The notes beneath the pieces are model-generated. The model worked only from the letters and a program-made list of their open reading frames with translations. It did no database searches and was not told the DNA's origin. A DNA stretch of 64,000 nt, from contig NZ_WHVW01000001.1 of assembly GCF_009651005.1 (NCBI RefSeq), positions 224,511-288,510 on the forward strand, read 5' to 3'. Source of the DNA: Sporosarcina obsidiansis (lineage in GTDB: Bacteria > Bacillota > Bacilli > Bacillales_A > Planococcaceae). Position numbers and translations under genes: made by a program. Below, piece after piece: positions 9,013 through 17,692 of this stretch; the first letter of the stretch is position 1, and every line of letters starts with the position of its first letter.

Positions 9013-10263
9013 ATGAATGATCAAGAAATGAAAAAGAAAATTGAGGTTCAAGGCACCACGAAGATTTTCGGAAAGAACATAAAGCGTGCCTCGCAACTAT
9101 TGAATGAAGGAAAATCTAAGAAAGAGATATTACAAGCCACTGGCGCAACTGTTGGCGTAAAAAAAGCTACATTTGATGTCTATGATGGAGAGATTTTCGT
9201 CATCATGGGCTTATCCGGGAGCGGTAAGTCGACACTCGTTCGAATGTTGAACCGTTTGATCGATCCAACGATGGGGAAAATCCTGATCGATGGAAAAGAC
9301 ATTGTGGAGATGAATAAAGAACAACTTCGTGAAGTGCGTAGAAAGAAAATCGGTATGGTGTTCCAGAACTTCGCGTTGTTTCCACACAAGACGATTCAAG
9401 AGAATGCGGAATATGGCTTAGAAATTCAAGGAATTGCAAAGGCGACTCGTCAAGAAAAAGCGAAAGAATCTTTGCGATTGGTCGGTTTAGCTGGCTACGA
9501 AGAGCAATACCCAAATCAACTGAGTGGTGGTATGCAACAGCGAGTGGGACTTGCTCGAGCGCTAGCGAACGATCCTGACGTGCTATTGATGGATGAAGCG
9601 TTCAGTGCGCTCGATCCATTGATTCGAAAAGATATGCAGGACGAGTTGTTGCAACTTCACCATGATATGGGGAAAACGATTATCTTCATTACGCATGATT
9701 TGGATGAAGCGTTACGGATTGGAGATCGCATTGCGCTCATGAAGGATGGTGATATCGTCCAGATCGGTACACCGGAAGAAATCTTGATGAGTCCTTCCAA
9801 TGAATACGTGGAGCGTTTTGTTGAAGACGTGGACTTATCCAAAGTGTTAACAGCGGGGCATATTATGAAGAAAGCCGATACGGTGCAAGTTGACCGTGGA
9901 GCTCGTGTAGCATTACGCCTCATGAAAAAGCTGAGCATTTCTTCTATATATGTAGTGGATAAAGGAAATCGTCTGTTGGGTGCGGTCTCTGCGCAGGACG
10001 CGGTAATTGCTACCGAAGAAGGAAGAACACTGGAGGATGTACTGATTCGAGATGTGACGAAAGTCTCTCAAGATACGGTGCTGACTGATTTATTTGATGC
10101 GGTTTCTACTGCTGTGATTCCAGTCGCAGTAGTGGATGAACGTGATCATCTGCAAGGGATCATCATCCGTGGTGCGTTGATTGGCGCACTTGCTGGAGAT
10201 GGCCAGTTTATTAATAATGATCCTGTTACAGCGGGAGTAGAAGAGGTGACGGATCATGAATGA
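9013..10263 (+). CDS. opuAA: Glycine betaine/proline ABC transporter ATP-binding protein
   Basis: ATPase of an osmoprotectant importer of the OpuA/ProU family, 416 residues, the usual length. Walker A is GLSGSGKST (about residues 66-74), the signature is LSGGMQQRVGLARAL (about 169), Walker B is VLLMDEA followed by FSALDP, and the H-loop is FITHDLDEAL. A pair of CBS domains fills about 283-400 (HIMKKADTVQVDRGARVALRLMKK...), the part that senses ionic strength in OpuA systems. The N-terminus carries the family's conserved KIFGKNIKRASQLLNEGKSKKEI extension in interrupted form. It overlaps opuAB by 8 bp, so translation is coupled. The substrate range (betaine, proline or related) is inferred from family. 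Confidence 0.95.
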   Translation: MNDQEMKKKIEVQGTTKIFGKNIKRASQLLNEGKSKKEILQATGATVGVKKATFDVYDGEIFVIMGLSGSGKSTLVRMLNRLIDPTMGKILIDGKDIVEMNKEQLREVRRKKIGMVFQNFALFPHKTIQENAEYGLEIQGIAKATRQEKAKESLRLVGLAGYEEQYPNQLSGGMQQRVGLARALANDPDVLLMDEAFSALDPLIRKDMQDELLQLHHDMGKTIIFITHDLDEALRIGDRIALMKDGDIVQIGTPEEILMSPSNEYVERFVEDVDLSKVLTAGHIMKKADTVQVDRGARVALRLMKKLSISSIYVVDKGNRLLGAVSAQDAVIATEEGRTLEDVLIRDVTKVSQDTVLTDLFDAVSTAVIPVAVVDERDHLQGIIIRGALIGALAGDGQFINNDPVTAGVEEVTDHE

Positions 10264-11107
10264 ATTATTACCAAGATTACCATTCGCTGATTGGATCGAT
10301 GATGGAGTAGATTGGTTAGTCGACACGTTTGGAACAGTGTTTGACGGTATTTCTGCGTTTTTGAAAGGCACAGTAGAAGGAGCAGTCCAGTTGATGGATT
10401 TTGTACCATCCATTTTGCTAGCTGTACTCTTCGCTGTACTTGCGTATTTCTTGTCAACACGGGGAATTGCGCTGTTTACATTAATTGGTTTATTGTTCAT
10501 CGACTACTTGGGCTATTGGTATCCAATGCTTCAAATGTTAGCGCTTGTCCTGACCTCGGTCGCGATTGCATTACTGATCGGAATTCCTTTAGGGATTTGG
10601 GGTTCTCAGCAAGCAACGGTGAAAAAAATCATCAATCCGATACTCGACTTAATGCAGACCATGCCGGCATTCGTGTATTTACTGCCAGCCATTTTCTTCT
10701 TTAATATTGGTGTCGTGCCAGGCGTTGTTGCATCGGTCATTTTCTCCATGCCCCCAACGATTCGCTTAACGATGTTGGGAATTGAACAAGTGCCGAAAGA
10801 TTTAATTGAGGCGACAGAGGCATTTGGATCCAAAACATCGCAACGTCTTCTGAAGGTACAAATTCCGTTAGCCAAATCAACCATTATGGCAGGGGTCAAT
10901 CAAAGCATCATGCTATCCCTTTCGATGGTCGTGATTGCCTCTATGGTTGGAGCACCAGGACTAGGTGAAGAAGTGTATCGCGCGGTTACACAACTGAAAA
11001 CAGGTAAAGGCTTCGAAACGGGCTTATCGATTGTTATCGTCGCGATCATTCTGGACCGTATCACACAACATGCAGGTACTCGAAAGAATAAGAAAACTGC
11101 TAAATAA
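10256..11107 (+). CDS. opuAB: Glycine betaine/proline ABC transporter permease
   Basis: Integral membrane subunit of the OpuA/ProU importer, 283 residues, close to Bacillus OpuAB. Hydrophobic segments begin at about residues 45, 70 and 90, and the binding-protein-dependent permease signature (EATEAFGSKTSQRLLKVQIPLAKSTIMAGVNQ) is clear. The protein ends soon after the last membrane segment (TRKNKKTAK), so no substrate-binding domain is fused as in Lactococcus OpuABC. No opuAC follows: a terminator lies 12 bp downstream, then a repeat array and a pseudogene. The binding protein must be encoded elsewhere or supplied by another system, or the importer is incomplete. Confidence 0.94.
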   Translation: MNELLPRLPFADWIDDGVDWLVDTFGTVFDGISAFLKGTVEGAVQLMDFVPSILLAVLFAVLAYFLSTRGIALFTLIGLLFIDYLGYWYPMLQMLALVLTSVAIALLIGIPLGIWGSQQATVKKIINPILDLMQTMPAFVYLLPAIFFFNIGVVPGVVASVIFSMPPTIRLTMLGIEQVPKDLIEATEAFGSKTSQRLLKVQIPLAKSTIMAGVNQSIMLSLSMVVIASMVGAPGLGEEVYRAVTQLKTGKGFETGLSIVIVAIILDRITQHAGTRKNKKTAK

Positions 11108-11118
11108 TAAATTGAGAC

Positions 11119-11150
11119 ATCCCCTGATCATCATTGGTCAGGGGATTTTT
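11119..11150 (+). terminator. Rho-independent terminator after opuAB
   Basis: TCCCCTGA pairs with TCAGGGGA across a 10-nt loop and is followed by TTTTT. Confidence 0.88.
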
Positions 11151-11171
11151 AAATTGGTATTGATGGATTGG

Positions 11172-11318
11172 CTCGGTCTAGGTGTGGTTTGGATCGGTTC
11201 GTTTGAGGTAATGCTCGGTCATGAGGTACTAACGCTCGGTTCAGACGGAGAATGGCTCGGTCGGCTAGCAGTTTGGCGCGGTGCGAGGCAACATTGGCGC
11301 GGTTCAGCATCGTCCGCT
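11172..11318 (+). repeat. Seven-unit 21-bp-period repeat array (array 1)
   Basis: Units begin at 11172, 11193, 11214, 11235, 11256, 11277 and 11298, exactly 21 bp apart. Each starts with CTCGGT, ATCGGT or CGCGGT, most end in TTGG or a related trinucleotide, and the 10-11 bases between differ from unit to unit. The flanks at 11151 and 11319 do not fit. No gene-like start is associated. It occupies most of the gap between the opuAB terminator and the pseudogene at 11457; bases 11319-11456 hold nothing else I recognise. Confidence 0.85.
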
Positions 11319-11456
11319 AATAACACTCCTGTCATTCACCCCTCGATTTCTACAACTGACATTCAAAATCCTACCACTCACCTAATTTCCGCAGACATTT
11401 CATTTGCTGCTTCGTATACTGAAGATACAAAGCATAAGTAAATGGAGGGGTGAAAG

Positions 11457-11897
11457 ATGACGATAGTAGAAGCAAGAGAAGTTCAAAAATCATACGGAGC
11501 CCATCATGTATTGAAAGGAGTAGAGTTTCAGGCGAATGAAGGGGGAGATTGTGGCGGTGATCGGGGAAGTCAACTTTTTTGGAAATGCCCGTGACAATTC
11601 AAACTACGGATTTGGGAAATATCTCTCTTTTTGGAAAAGATGTACACAGTCTTTCTACTAATGAAAGAGAGCAGCTCAAACGACAAATTACCGTTGTGCT
11701 GCAGCCAACACAATTTCATAAAACAATGAAAGTGTATGAATTGATGAAGTTATTTCATGCGTATTATGACTCCACAGTGAACATTGACCAAGTAATGACC
11801 GAGTTTCATTTACAACCTTATCGTAAGGTGTATTTTGATAAATTATCAGGAGGATGAAAGCAGATTGTCAGTTTAGCCATTGCGTTTTTGTCATGAT
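11457..11897 (+). pseudogene. Degraded ABC transporter ATP-binding protein
   Basis: An ATG at 11457 behind GGAGGGGTG begins a typical ABC ATPase N-terminus (MTIVEAREVQKSYGAHHVLKGVEF). Near 11540 a run of five G adds one base, shifting the frame out of EIVAVIGE. The expected Walker A loop is missing: VIGE is followed by unrelated residues. Homology resumes in another frame from about 11579 (VTIQTTDLGNISLFGKDVHSLSTNEREQLKRQI...) and ends LSGG, then an in-frame TGA, then KQIVSLAIAFLS and a second stop at about 11895. The lost Walker A, the frameshift and the stop inside the signature motif show a dead gene. No permease partner is nearby. Confidence 0.85.
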
Positions 11898-12031
11898 CTG
11901 GACAGGGTTTTATCTGTAATACAAAAAAGAAGCCGAAGAGTTGGAAGAGTGGTAGTTCTTGAAAAACCAATCTTTAAGACCTCTTTAATTCATGATAGGA
12001 TAAAGAAAATGGTCAGGAGGTGTGGTGGCGG

Positions 12032-12961
12032 ATGAAATCTACTACACATGTACTCATCTACGGAGATGTATTTGTCGATTATATTGCATCAGATGAAACT
12101 AACACAAAGTTCAATACATTTCTGGGTGGGGCTACTGTTAATGTGGCGGCAGGAATTTCTCGGTTAGGTGCCAATTCTATGTTAATCACAGTAATCGGAA
12201 CAGACTCTACTTCTGAATTTGTGAGAAAACAATTACAACAAGAAGGAGTGGATTTGTCTTACGCTGTGCATATCCCCGAAAAGAAAGTGAATGGTGTTTA
12301 TGTTCACTTAACTTCGGAGCATGACCGTGTGTTTGCTAAATATGTGGATGAGACTCCAACTATTCAAGTGCAGCCGACTGACTTGCAAGAAGAAGCTTTT
12401 CGTCATGCGTCAATTTTGCATATATGTTCCGGTACGATGTTTCAACCAACTGCTTTGGAAACGACTAAAAGAGCAGTACAATTGGCAAAAAAGACAGAAA
12501 CGCTACTTTCATTTGATCCGAATATTCGACCCTTGCGCTGGAAAAGTGAAGAGATTTGTCGTGAAACAATCCTTCCTTTTTTGAATCACACTGATTTGTT
12601 GAAGTTAACGGAAGAAGAATTGTATTTTTTACTGCAGGCGGATGAGATGGAAGAGGCGCTTGCGAAACTGGCTGCTTTTCAAGTGCCCGTGGTTATGATC
12701 ACGATGGGGGAACAAGGTACGCTCGCTATAGTTGATGGTGTTCGGCAACATGTCAAGGTAGACCCCATCGATCCAGTAGATACCACGGGAGCGGGCGATG
12801 CGTTTATTGCGGGCGTGTTACGCGGAATTCAGTTAAATGGTAAACCAAACTCGGCAGAAGAGTGGCTAGAGCTGATTGCTTTCGGCAATAAGATGGGTGC
12901 ATTGTGTGCTATGAAATCAGGCGCATTGTCTGCGTTACCTCGTGCGGATGAATTGGAATAG
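12032..12961 (+). CDS. PfkB-family sugar kinase
   Basis: A 309-residue carbohydrate kinase of the ribokinase/fructokinase (PfkB) family. I choose ATG 12032, about 11 bases after AGGAGG; an in-frame GTG at 12020 overlaps that site. The N-terminal sugar-binding glycine pair is present (FLGGATVNVAAGISRLG) and the C-terminal signature DTTGAGDAFIAG (about residues 249-260) contains the catalytic aspartate and anion hole. Ligand-facing residues do not let me separate fructose, 2-keto-3-deoxygluconate or other sugars; a fructokinase-like role is the default guess. It stands alone between a pseudogene and a repeat array, with no transporter or glycosidase beside it to suggest a substrate. Confidence 0.88.
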   Translation: MKSTTHVLIYGDVFVDYIASDETNTKFNTFLGGATVNVAAGISRLGANSMLITVIGTDSTSEFVRKQLQQEGVDLSYAVHIPEKKVNGVYVHLTSEHDRVFAKYVDETPTIQVQPTDLQEEAFRHASILHICSGTMFQPTALETTKRAVQLAKKTETLLSFDPNIRPLRWKSEEICRETILPFLNHTDLLKLTEEELYFLLQADEMEEALAKLAAFQVPVVMITMGEQGTLAIVDGVRQHVKVDPIDPVDTTGAGDAFIAGVLRGIQLNGKPNSAEEWLELIAFGNKMGALCAMKSGALSALPRADELE

Positions 12962-12978
12962 AGAATGAAAATCTTCCG

Positions 12979-13118
12979 TCCGAGCGAAAGTAGTGTTGCA
13001 CCGCGCCAATCTTGCTTTAGACCGCTCGAAAGTGATTTAGCACCGAACCAAACACGGGTTAGACCGATCCAAACTATGGCTGCACCGCTCCAAACCTCGT
13101 TTGAACCGCACCAAACAT
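12979..13118 (-). repeat. Seven-unit 21-bp-period repeat array (array 2)
   Basis: On the plus strand, units begin with ACCG (or TCCG) at 12979, 13000, 13021, 13042, 13063, 13084 and 13105, exactly 21 bp apart, often followed by CCAAA. Read on the minus strand this is the same CGGT...TTTGG pattern as array 1 in opposite orientation. The middles vary. It lies between the pfkB-type gene and the bidirectional terminator at 13131. Confidence 0.85.
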
Positions 13119-13130
13119 CTCCAAGTAAAA

Positions 13131-13168
13131 AACAAGCAGCTCACTTCACTCGTGAGCTGCTTGTTTTT
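13131..13168. terminator. Bidirectional terminator
   Basis: AACAAGCAGCTCAC and GTGAGCTGCTTGTT form a perfect 14-bp stem with A-rich and T-rich flanks, between the convergent kinase and chemoreceptor genes. Confidence 0.88.
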
Positions 13169-14853
13169 CAAACTTTAAATTCCTGTATCACTTGCTGCAA
13201 TTTCATCGCTTGTTCACTCAAATCGTGGGCGACAGTGTTAATTTCTTCGATCGTAGCCATTTGTTCTTCCACAGCACCAGAGTTCTGCTCTGTTTGGGCA
13301 GATGCTTCGTCAGCCTGTGTAGCGATTTCTTGGACGGAAGCAGATACTTCTTCTGCACTTGCCGAAATTTCTTCTGTGGCAGCCGAGATATCTTCAATTT
13401 GTTCCCCCATTGTTTGGATGGCGCTGACGATTGTGGAGAATGCCTTGCCTGCGTCTTCGATAACTTGCACGCCTTGCTCTGCATTCTGAACGCTTTCTGC
13501 TACGGAAATTTCCACATTCTTCGTATCCGTTTGTATGTCAGCAGTCAGTTTCACGATTTGGCTAGCAGAGTTCTTCGATTGCTCGGCAAGATTCCGCACT
13601 TCATTTGCCACTACTGCGAAGCCTTTTCCTTGTTCGCCTGCTCTTGCTGCTTCAATCGCAGCATTGAGGGCCAGGAGGTTCGTCTGTTCCGTGATTTCCG
13701 TGATGACTTTCGTAATGTTCTCGATTTCAACGGTCTGTTTACTTAGACGCTGAATTAAATCGCTTGTTTGTTGCGATGAGTCGTAAATGAGCATCATTTG
13801 ATCTTTGGCAAGCTGAACGGATTGTTCGCTGTCTCCCGCCAATTTCTCTGTTTCTTCTGCGCTGGCATTTAAGCGCAATGCAGATTCTGCAATACGGTGC
13901 ACGCCAACAGCTGTTTCTTCCATTGCTACTGAACTTTCTTTTGCGGAAGCGGCGGATGTTTGCGCTCCTGATGAAATTAATTCCATATTATGACTTACTT
14001 CCTGTGACGCTTTAGTCACTTCTGTTGTGCTAGCAGACAACTCTTCCGCAGAGGCCGTTACATGCAAAGCGTTATCATTGATGCTACTGATGAGATTTCG
14101 CAAATTGTGCTTCATCGTGTTAAATGAATTCGCCAAGTCGCGGATTTCATCTTTTGCTTTCACGTGTACATCTTCTTGAGTCAAATCACCGCTAGCCATG
14201 ACAGCAGTGGCATCAGAAAGCCGTTTGATTGGCCGCGAAATGGCTCGATGAATGAAAAAAGCAATTAAAATTGCAAGAATCGAGTCTGAGATAGTCGAAG
14301 TGGTTAATGCACGCTTTGATTTGGCTGCGCCATCTTGAGCAGCCAAACGGCTTTCCTCTAGTTGTTGTTGCTGATAAGCTGCCATTTCTTCTCCAATTTG
14401 CAAGATCTCAATGTTGGCTGCTCGTCCTTCATTCATCATCAGCTGTACAGCACTATCTGCCTCGTTAGTTTCTACCAAATTTACGATTTTGACAGCAATT
14501 GCATCAAAGTTATCGATCCGTTCATTAGCTTGCTGAATATAATCTTTCATTTCATTGGTTACAGCGTATTTGGATAATTCGTTGACATGATTCTTTAATT
14601 CTTGCTGATGTTCTTTAAAGTTTGTCAGCATTACATCTCTTCCTTCAGCTATGTATCCTCGAATGTATAACCCTTGAAATGCCATGTGTTTTTGAACCTC
14701 TTCAGCAAGTTGAGCTTGTGTAACTTGGACGTCGAGCATGCGTTCATAATCTTCCGTTACATTCTTTAGTTGAGAAATGCTGAAAAACGCAAACATCAAC
14801 AATACGGCTAACATAACACCAAATCCACCAAAAATCTTTTTACCAATTGTCAT
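13168..14853 (-). CDS. Methyl-accepting chemotaxis protein
   Basis: A 561-residue membrane chemoreceptor. A first membrane segment at about residues 8-30 is followed by a four-helix-bundle extracellular sensor (about 31-180), a second membrane segment (about 183-205), a HAMP domain (about 205-258, [20 protein letters not shown]) and a long signalling coiled coil with the conserved hairpin tip [36 protein letters not shown] in interrupted form. The C-terminus lacks a CheB/CheR-tethering pentapeptide. The ribosome-binding site AGGAGG lies nine bases before the ATG. The signal sensed cannot be inferred, because four-helix sensors are variable and the neighbours are unrelated. It is a single-gene unit ending at the bidirectional terminator. 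Confidence 0.95.
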   Translation of the reverse strand: MTIGKKIFGGFGVMLAVLLMFAFFSISQLKNVTEDYERMLDVQVTQAQLAEEVQKHMAFQGLYIRGYIAEGRDVMLTNFKEHQQELKNHVNELSKYAVTNEMKDYIQQANERIDNFDAIAVKIVNLVETNEADSAVQLMMNEGRAANIEILQIGEEMAAYQQQQLEESRLAAQDGAAKSKRALTTSTISDSILAILIAFFIHRAISRPIKRLSDATAVMASGDLTQEDVHVKAKDEIRDLANSFNTMKHNLRNLISSINDNALHVTASAEELSASTTEVTKASQEVSHNMELISSGAQTSAASAKESSVAMEETAVGVHRIAESALRLNASAEETEKLAGDSEQSVQLAKDQMMLIYDSSQQTSDLIQRLSKQTVEIENITKVITEITEQTNLLALNAAIEAARAGEQGKGFAVVANEVRNLAEQSKNSASQIVKLTADIQTDTKNVEISVAESVQNAEQGVQVIEDAGKAFSTIVSAIQTMGEQIEDISAATEEISASAEEVSASVQEIATQADEASAQTEQNSGAVEEQMATIEEINTVAHDLSEQAMKLQQVIQEFKV

Positions 14854-15115
14854 TTGATGACGCCTCCTGTGAGTAAAGACTTATCATATAATTATATTTT
14901 ACTATACAAATGGTCTTTGTAGTGAAAATAATTACATTAATTCAATTCTATTACTAAATTCAGTTCACAAATAAGACTAAAGTATGGAGTTTGCATTTTA
15001 TATATCGGTTGACGATAGTAATAGTTAATATAAAGGACATAGAAAGTCTTGTTAGCAATGTAGGAAAAAATGATTTATTCAGAATAATTTGTACGGTACT
15101 ATTCTTTATAGTAGT
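14854..15115. other. AT-rich intergenic stretch
   Basis: About 260 bp upstream of the chemoreceptor gene, strongly AT-rich. It presumably holds the chemoreceptor promoter, but I could not assign -35 and -10 boxes with confidence and see no gene. Confidence 0.5.
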
Positions 15116-15134
15116 ATGATAATTACGAAGATAG

Positions 15135-15557
15135 TAAGAAATTGAAGAGATTTGGGAATTTGTTAGTGATATGAATCGCTTGGCTCCATTAGTGCCTGGT
15201 TATATTGAACATTAGATTTTAAATGATCATCAATCCACTTGGAAGTTTAAAGGTGATATTGGGATCATGCAAAAGACAGTTAGTTTGAAAATTGATATTA
15301 CCGAATGGCTGGAGCCTACAAAGGTAACATTTGATTTGAAGGGATTAAACGAAAACTTTGATGGTGACGGATATTTTGAAGCTGAAGTCATAAGTGAGAC
15401 AAAGACCTTGATGACAGGCTATCTAGATATCACCGCAAAAGGTATGATGGGTCCTATGATCAATGCCATTTTGAAGAACTTTGTTCCGAAAACGGCTTAG
15501 GAATTGACGAAAGCCATCGCGGATAAAATTGTGGAAGTACAAGCTGTTAGTCAGTGA
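15135..15557 (+). pseudogene. Degraded CoxG-like SRPBCC protein
   Basis: Read in one frame, bases 15135-15557 give a near full-length CoxG-type (carbon monoxide dehydrogenase subunit G) SRPBCC protein: EIEEIWEFVSDMNRLAPLVPGYIEH, a TAG stop, ILNDHQSTWKFKGDIGIMQKTVSLKIDITEW, then FDGDGYFEAEVISETKTLMTGYLDITAKGMMGPMINAIL, a second TAG, and ELTKAIADKIVEVQA. A TAA also precedes the first recognisable residues, and no start codon is in frame. The longest intact piece (15267-15500, 77 codons) is only the middle of the domain. Three in-frame stops and a lost start argue for decay rather than readthrough. CoxG relatives bind membranes or hydrophobic ligands; no cox genes are near. Confidence 0.8.
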
Positions 15558-15573
15558 GTGTACTACAAAGTAG

Positions 15574-15626
15574 GAGCTATCCGAAAAGTCATTTTCAACT
15601 GACCTTTTCGGATGGCTCTTATTTTT
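15574..15626 (+). terminator. Terminator after the CoxG relic
   Basis: GAGCTATCCGAAAAG pairs with CTTTTCGGATGGCTC and is followed by TTATTTTT. It survives though the gene upstream is dead. Confidence 0.8.
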
Positions 15627-15680
15627 AAGTGATGGAAGCTTTTTGTCGGGGGATAGGCAGTTGTTATGGAAATTGAAATG

Positions 15681-15827
15681 TGCGGTTAGCAGTTTGTTTG
15701 GCTCGTTTGGAGAGTGGTTTGGCTCGGTGCAGACGGACTAATGCGGGGTCTTACATGATTTTGGCTCGGTTCGGTGACACTTTGGTGCGGTGCAACGGTA
15801 CTTTGGCGCGTTCCTCTCTTTCCCCCC
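15681..15827 (+). repeat. Seven-unit 21-bp-period repeat array (array 3)
   Basis: Units begin at 15681, 15702, 15723, 15744, 15765, 15786 and 15807, exactly 21 bp apart. The CGGT or CGTT core near each start and TTTGG at most ends match arrays 1, 2 and 5. In the frame TGG-CTC-GGT this array contains a TGA, so it is not a conserved reading frame. The positions before 15681 and after 15827 do not continue the pattern. Confidence 0.83.
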
Positions 15828-15841
15828 GCGATCACATAAGA

Positions 15842-15890
15842 AAAGGCTGTCATTGAAAGGTATTTATTACTTTCAACACAACCTTTTCTA
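15842..15890 (-). terminator. Terminator of the transglutaminase-like gene
   Basis: On the minus strand AAAAGGTTGTGTTGAAAG and CTTTCAATGACAGCCTTTT form an imperfect stem ending in TTTTCTTA, seven bases after the stop. Confidence 0.7.
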
Positions 15891-15896
15891 GTTCAT

Positions 15897-17351
15897 TTAT
15901 TCTACATAAAATTCTTTCACATGTGCTTTTGTCTGCACTTTCCCCAATGCAGATTTTGCGTTTTGTACGGTCAGTGTATAGTTTCGATTGCGTTCATATC
16001 CACCTGTAGGAGCAGAGATGAGCACTTTGCGTGGGTCCACCGAATCAATCGCAAGTTTGACAGGGATTACTTCTTTCTGGTCATTCATCACGTTAAAATG
16101 AGCACCCGTAATGCTTGCTGGATCAATCTTGGTGTTGAACGTTACAGTCCATTGTTTTAGCGAATTAACGTGCTGACCAATCGGTGTGACAGTTGGTGAA
16201 GATTCAATTACAAGCGTTTTCATCGAGCTGGTTTGTTCATCTTTAAAATGAAGCATATTGCTCTCAATGCGTAAATCTATACTGTGGCGTTCGTTCAATT
16301 TTTGTATCGAACTACCATCTGTTTTCATTTTGTACAGATAGCCGCCGTTAGAGTAGTTACTAAAATATATCCAATCTGATGTAATAGCGAAATATGGTGC
16401 ACGGACATCGTTTATTTTTTGTTTTCCGGTACCGTCTTTCTGAATACGATACAGCTTGGCATTGTCTTGATTGCTGCTGTAATAATAATAGTTTCCGACT
16501 TCCTGCATTTTTTTGAAGTCCTGGAAGTACGCATAGGTTGTACTTGTTGCAACAGGCCAATTACTTTCTACCCAAGAATGATCTTTGCGCAATTGATCAG
16601 AAGTGACGAGGAAATAAGAATAGCGAACGCGACCTTCTTGATTAGGTACGGGATCATCCCATGTAATATCCATGAAGTACGGTTGACCATCTAGTTTAAT
16701 CATGTTCCAAGAGTGATCCTGACCATCCCCACGACCATACACATAGGAATTAGCAATGCCGAGCCTGTTCAGCAACAACTGAGCAGCTTTCGTGTAACCA
16801 TCACATACGGCCACTTGATTCAGTAGAGCACCGTATGCTGTATAGGAATCAGCAGGTACTTGATTAGATAAAAGATTTTCATAGTCATAAGCCGTATGCA
16901 ACGCAAGATAATCATGAATGGCTTTGACTTTATCAAAATCGGTAAAATGCGGCTTGATGATTGCATTCAGTACTTCGTCTGCTTTCTTTTGCAATTGCTG
17001 CTGACTGGTTTTAATTATAGCTGGGTCTTTTGAATAACGAAATTCAATTTTACCGTTAGACCAGAACGTAGCTCCTTTGTAATACATAATTTCGGGATTT
17101 TCTTGCGTGACTTGTTGGATGAGATCTCCAATTCTTTGATAACTAACTTCAGAAGTATCAAACTGACCTGTTTCATTTCCAACGAGCATAGCATCATAAA
17201 TCATGCGATAGGAGTTTGGAGCATGGTTTGCAGAAAGTGTAGTCTCTGCAGAATTAGCCACTACTGTCGATTTGGTGGTTGCTTCAGAGGTGTTTGTCCA
17301 AAGTGTGGTTGCCAGTAATAATGTCGTAATACATAGTAAGAATTTCTTCAT
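15897..17351 (-). CDS. Secreted transglutaminase-like protein with DUF5050-like and SbsA-Ig-like segments
   Basis: The 484-residue protein has a signal peptide (MKKFLLCITTLLLATTLWT). A transglutaminase/cysteine-protease fold lies at about 140-235, with the triad in order: Cys in VCDGYTKA (about 181), His in DHSWNMI (about 213) and Asp in FMDITWDD (about 227). The next segment (about 265-375) has repeated YYYYSSNQDNAKLYRIQKDG and WIYFSNYSNGGYLYKMKTDG, the DUF5050 beta-propeller-like pattern. The last 90 residues form an SbsA-type Ig-like domain (QWTVTFNTKIDPASI). It probably acts outside the cell in peptide crosslinking or hydrolysis, but substrates are unknown. It is monocistronic. Confidence 0.9.
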   Translation of the reverse strand: MKKFLLCITTLLLATTLWTNTSEATTKSTVVANSAETTLSANHAPNSYRMIYDAMLVGNETGQFDTSEVSYQRIGDLIQQVTQENPEIMYYKGATFWSNGKIEFRYSKDPAIIKTSQQQLQKKADEVLNAIIKPHFTDFDKVKAIHDYLALHTAYDYENLLSNQVPADSYTAYGALLNQVAVCDGYTKAAQLLLNRLGIANSYVYGRGDGQDHSWNMIKLDGQPYFMDITWDDPVPNQEGRVRYSYFLVTSDQLRKDHSWVESNWPVATSTTYAYFQDFKKMQEVGNYYYYSSNQDNAKLYRIQKDGTGKQKINDVRAPYFAITSDWIYFSNYSNGGYLYKMKTDGSSIQKLNERHSIDLRIESNMLHFKDEQTSSMKTLVIESSPTVTPIGQHVNSLKQWTVTFNTKIDPASITGAHFNVMNDQKEVIPVKLAIDSVDPRKVLISAPTGGYERNRNYTLTVQNAKSALGKVQTKAHVKEFYVE

Positions 17352-17647
17352 AGTCGTTTAGCCTCCCTACCCTCTTTATCGGCAGTAGTTTAGTAATGGT
17401 GTTGGAAGGGAGGTTGTTATTTGAAACAATCTTGTGAACATTTTATAGGATACAATTGAGATGTATAAATGAGGACCAATCGAGACTATGGTAAGCCCTT
17501 AACTATATCAAAAGCAACTCGTTGTAGATTTGAATTAAAGGTGGAGGAATTCTTATACCAGCATGTAGACACCAACCGATAAGCCCTAGGTAGAATTGCA
17601 AACAGCGCATTTGACGGTATGGAATGTTTATCTACATAACTGTGTGA
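17352..17647. other. Intergenic stretch without a recognised gene
   Basis: About 300 bp between two minus-strand genes. It presumably contains the promoter of the transglutaminase-like gene. Short open frames here have no ribosome-binding site and no recognisable product. Confidence 0.5.
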
Positions 17648-17690
17648 TAAAAAAAGAGGTTTAACCAAAAGGCTACCCTCTCATTTTAAG
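17648..17690 (-). terminator. Terminator of the CDF transporter gene
   Basis: On the minus strand GAGAGGGTAGCC, a TTTT loop and GGTTAAACCTCT form an imperfect hairpin followed by seven T, just after the CDF stop. Confidence 0.65.
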
Positions 17691-17692
17691 TG

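Noticed and set aside
11031..11441. A 136-codon frame overlapping opuAB and array 1
   Set aside because: It starts inside opuAB in another frame, runs through a terminator and the array, and has no recognisable product.
13192..13746. Plus-strand 184-codon frame opposite the chemoreceptor gene
   Set aside because: It is antisense to the highly conserved signalling domain and is only a codon-bias shadow.
17486..17668. A 60-codon minus-strand frame, considered as a transposase remnant
   Set aside because: No transposase motif, no terminal repeats and no ribosome-binding site.
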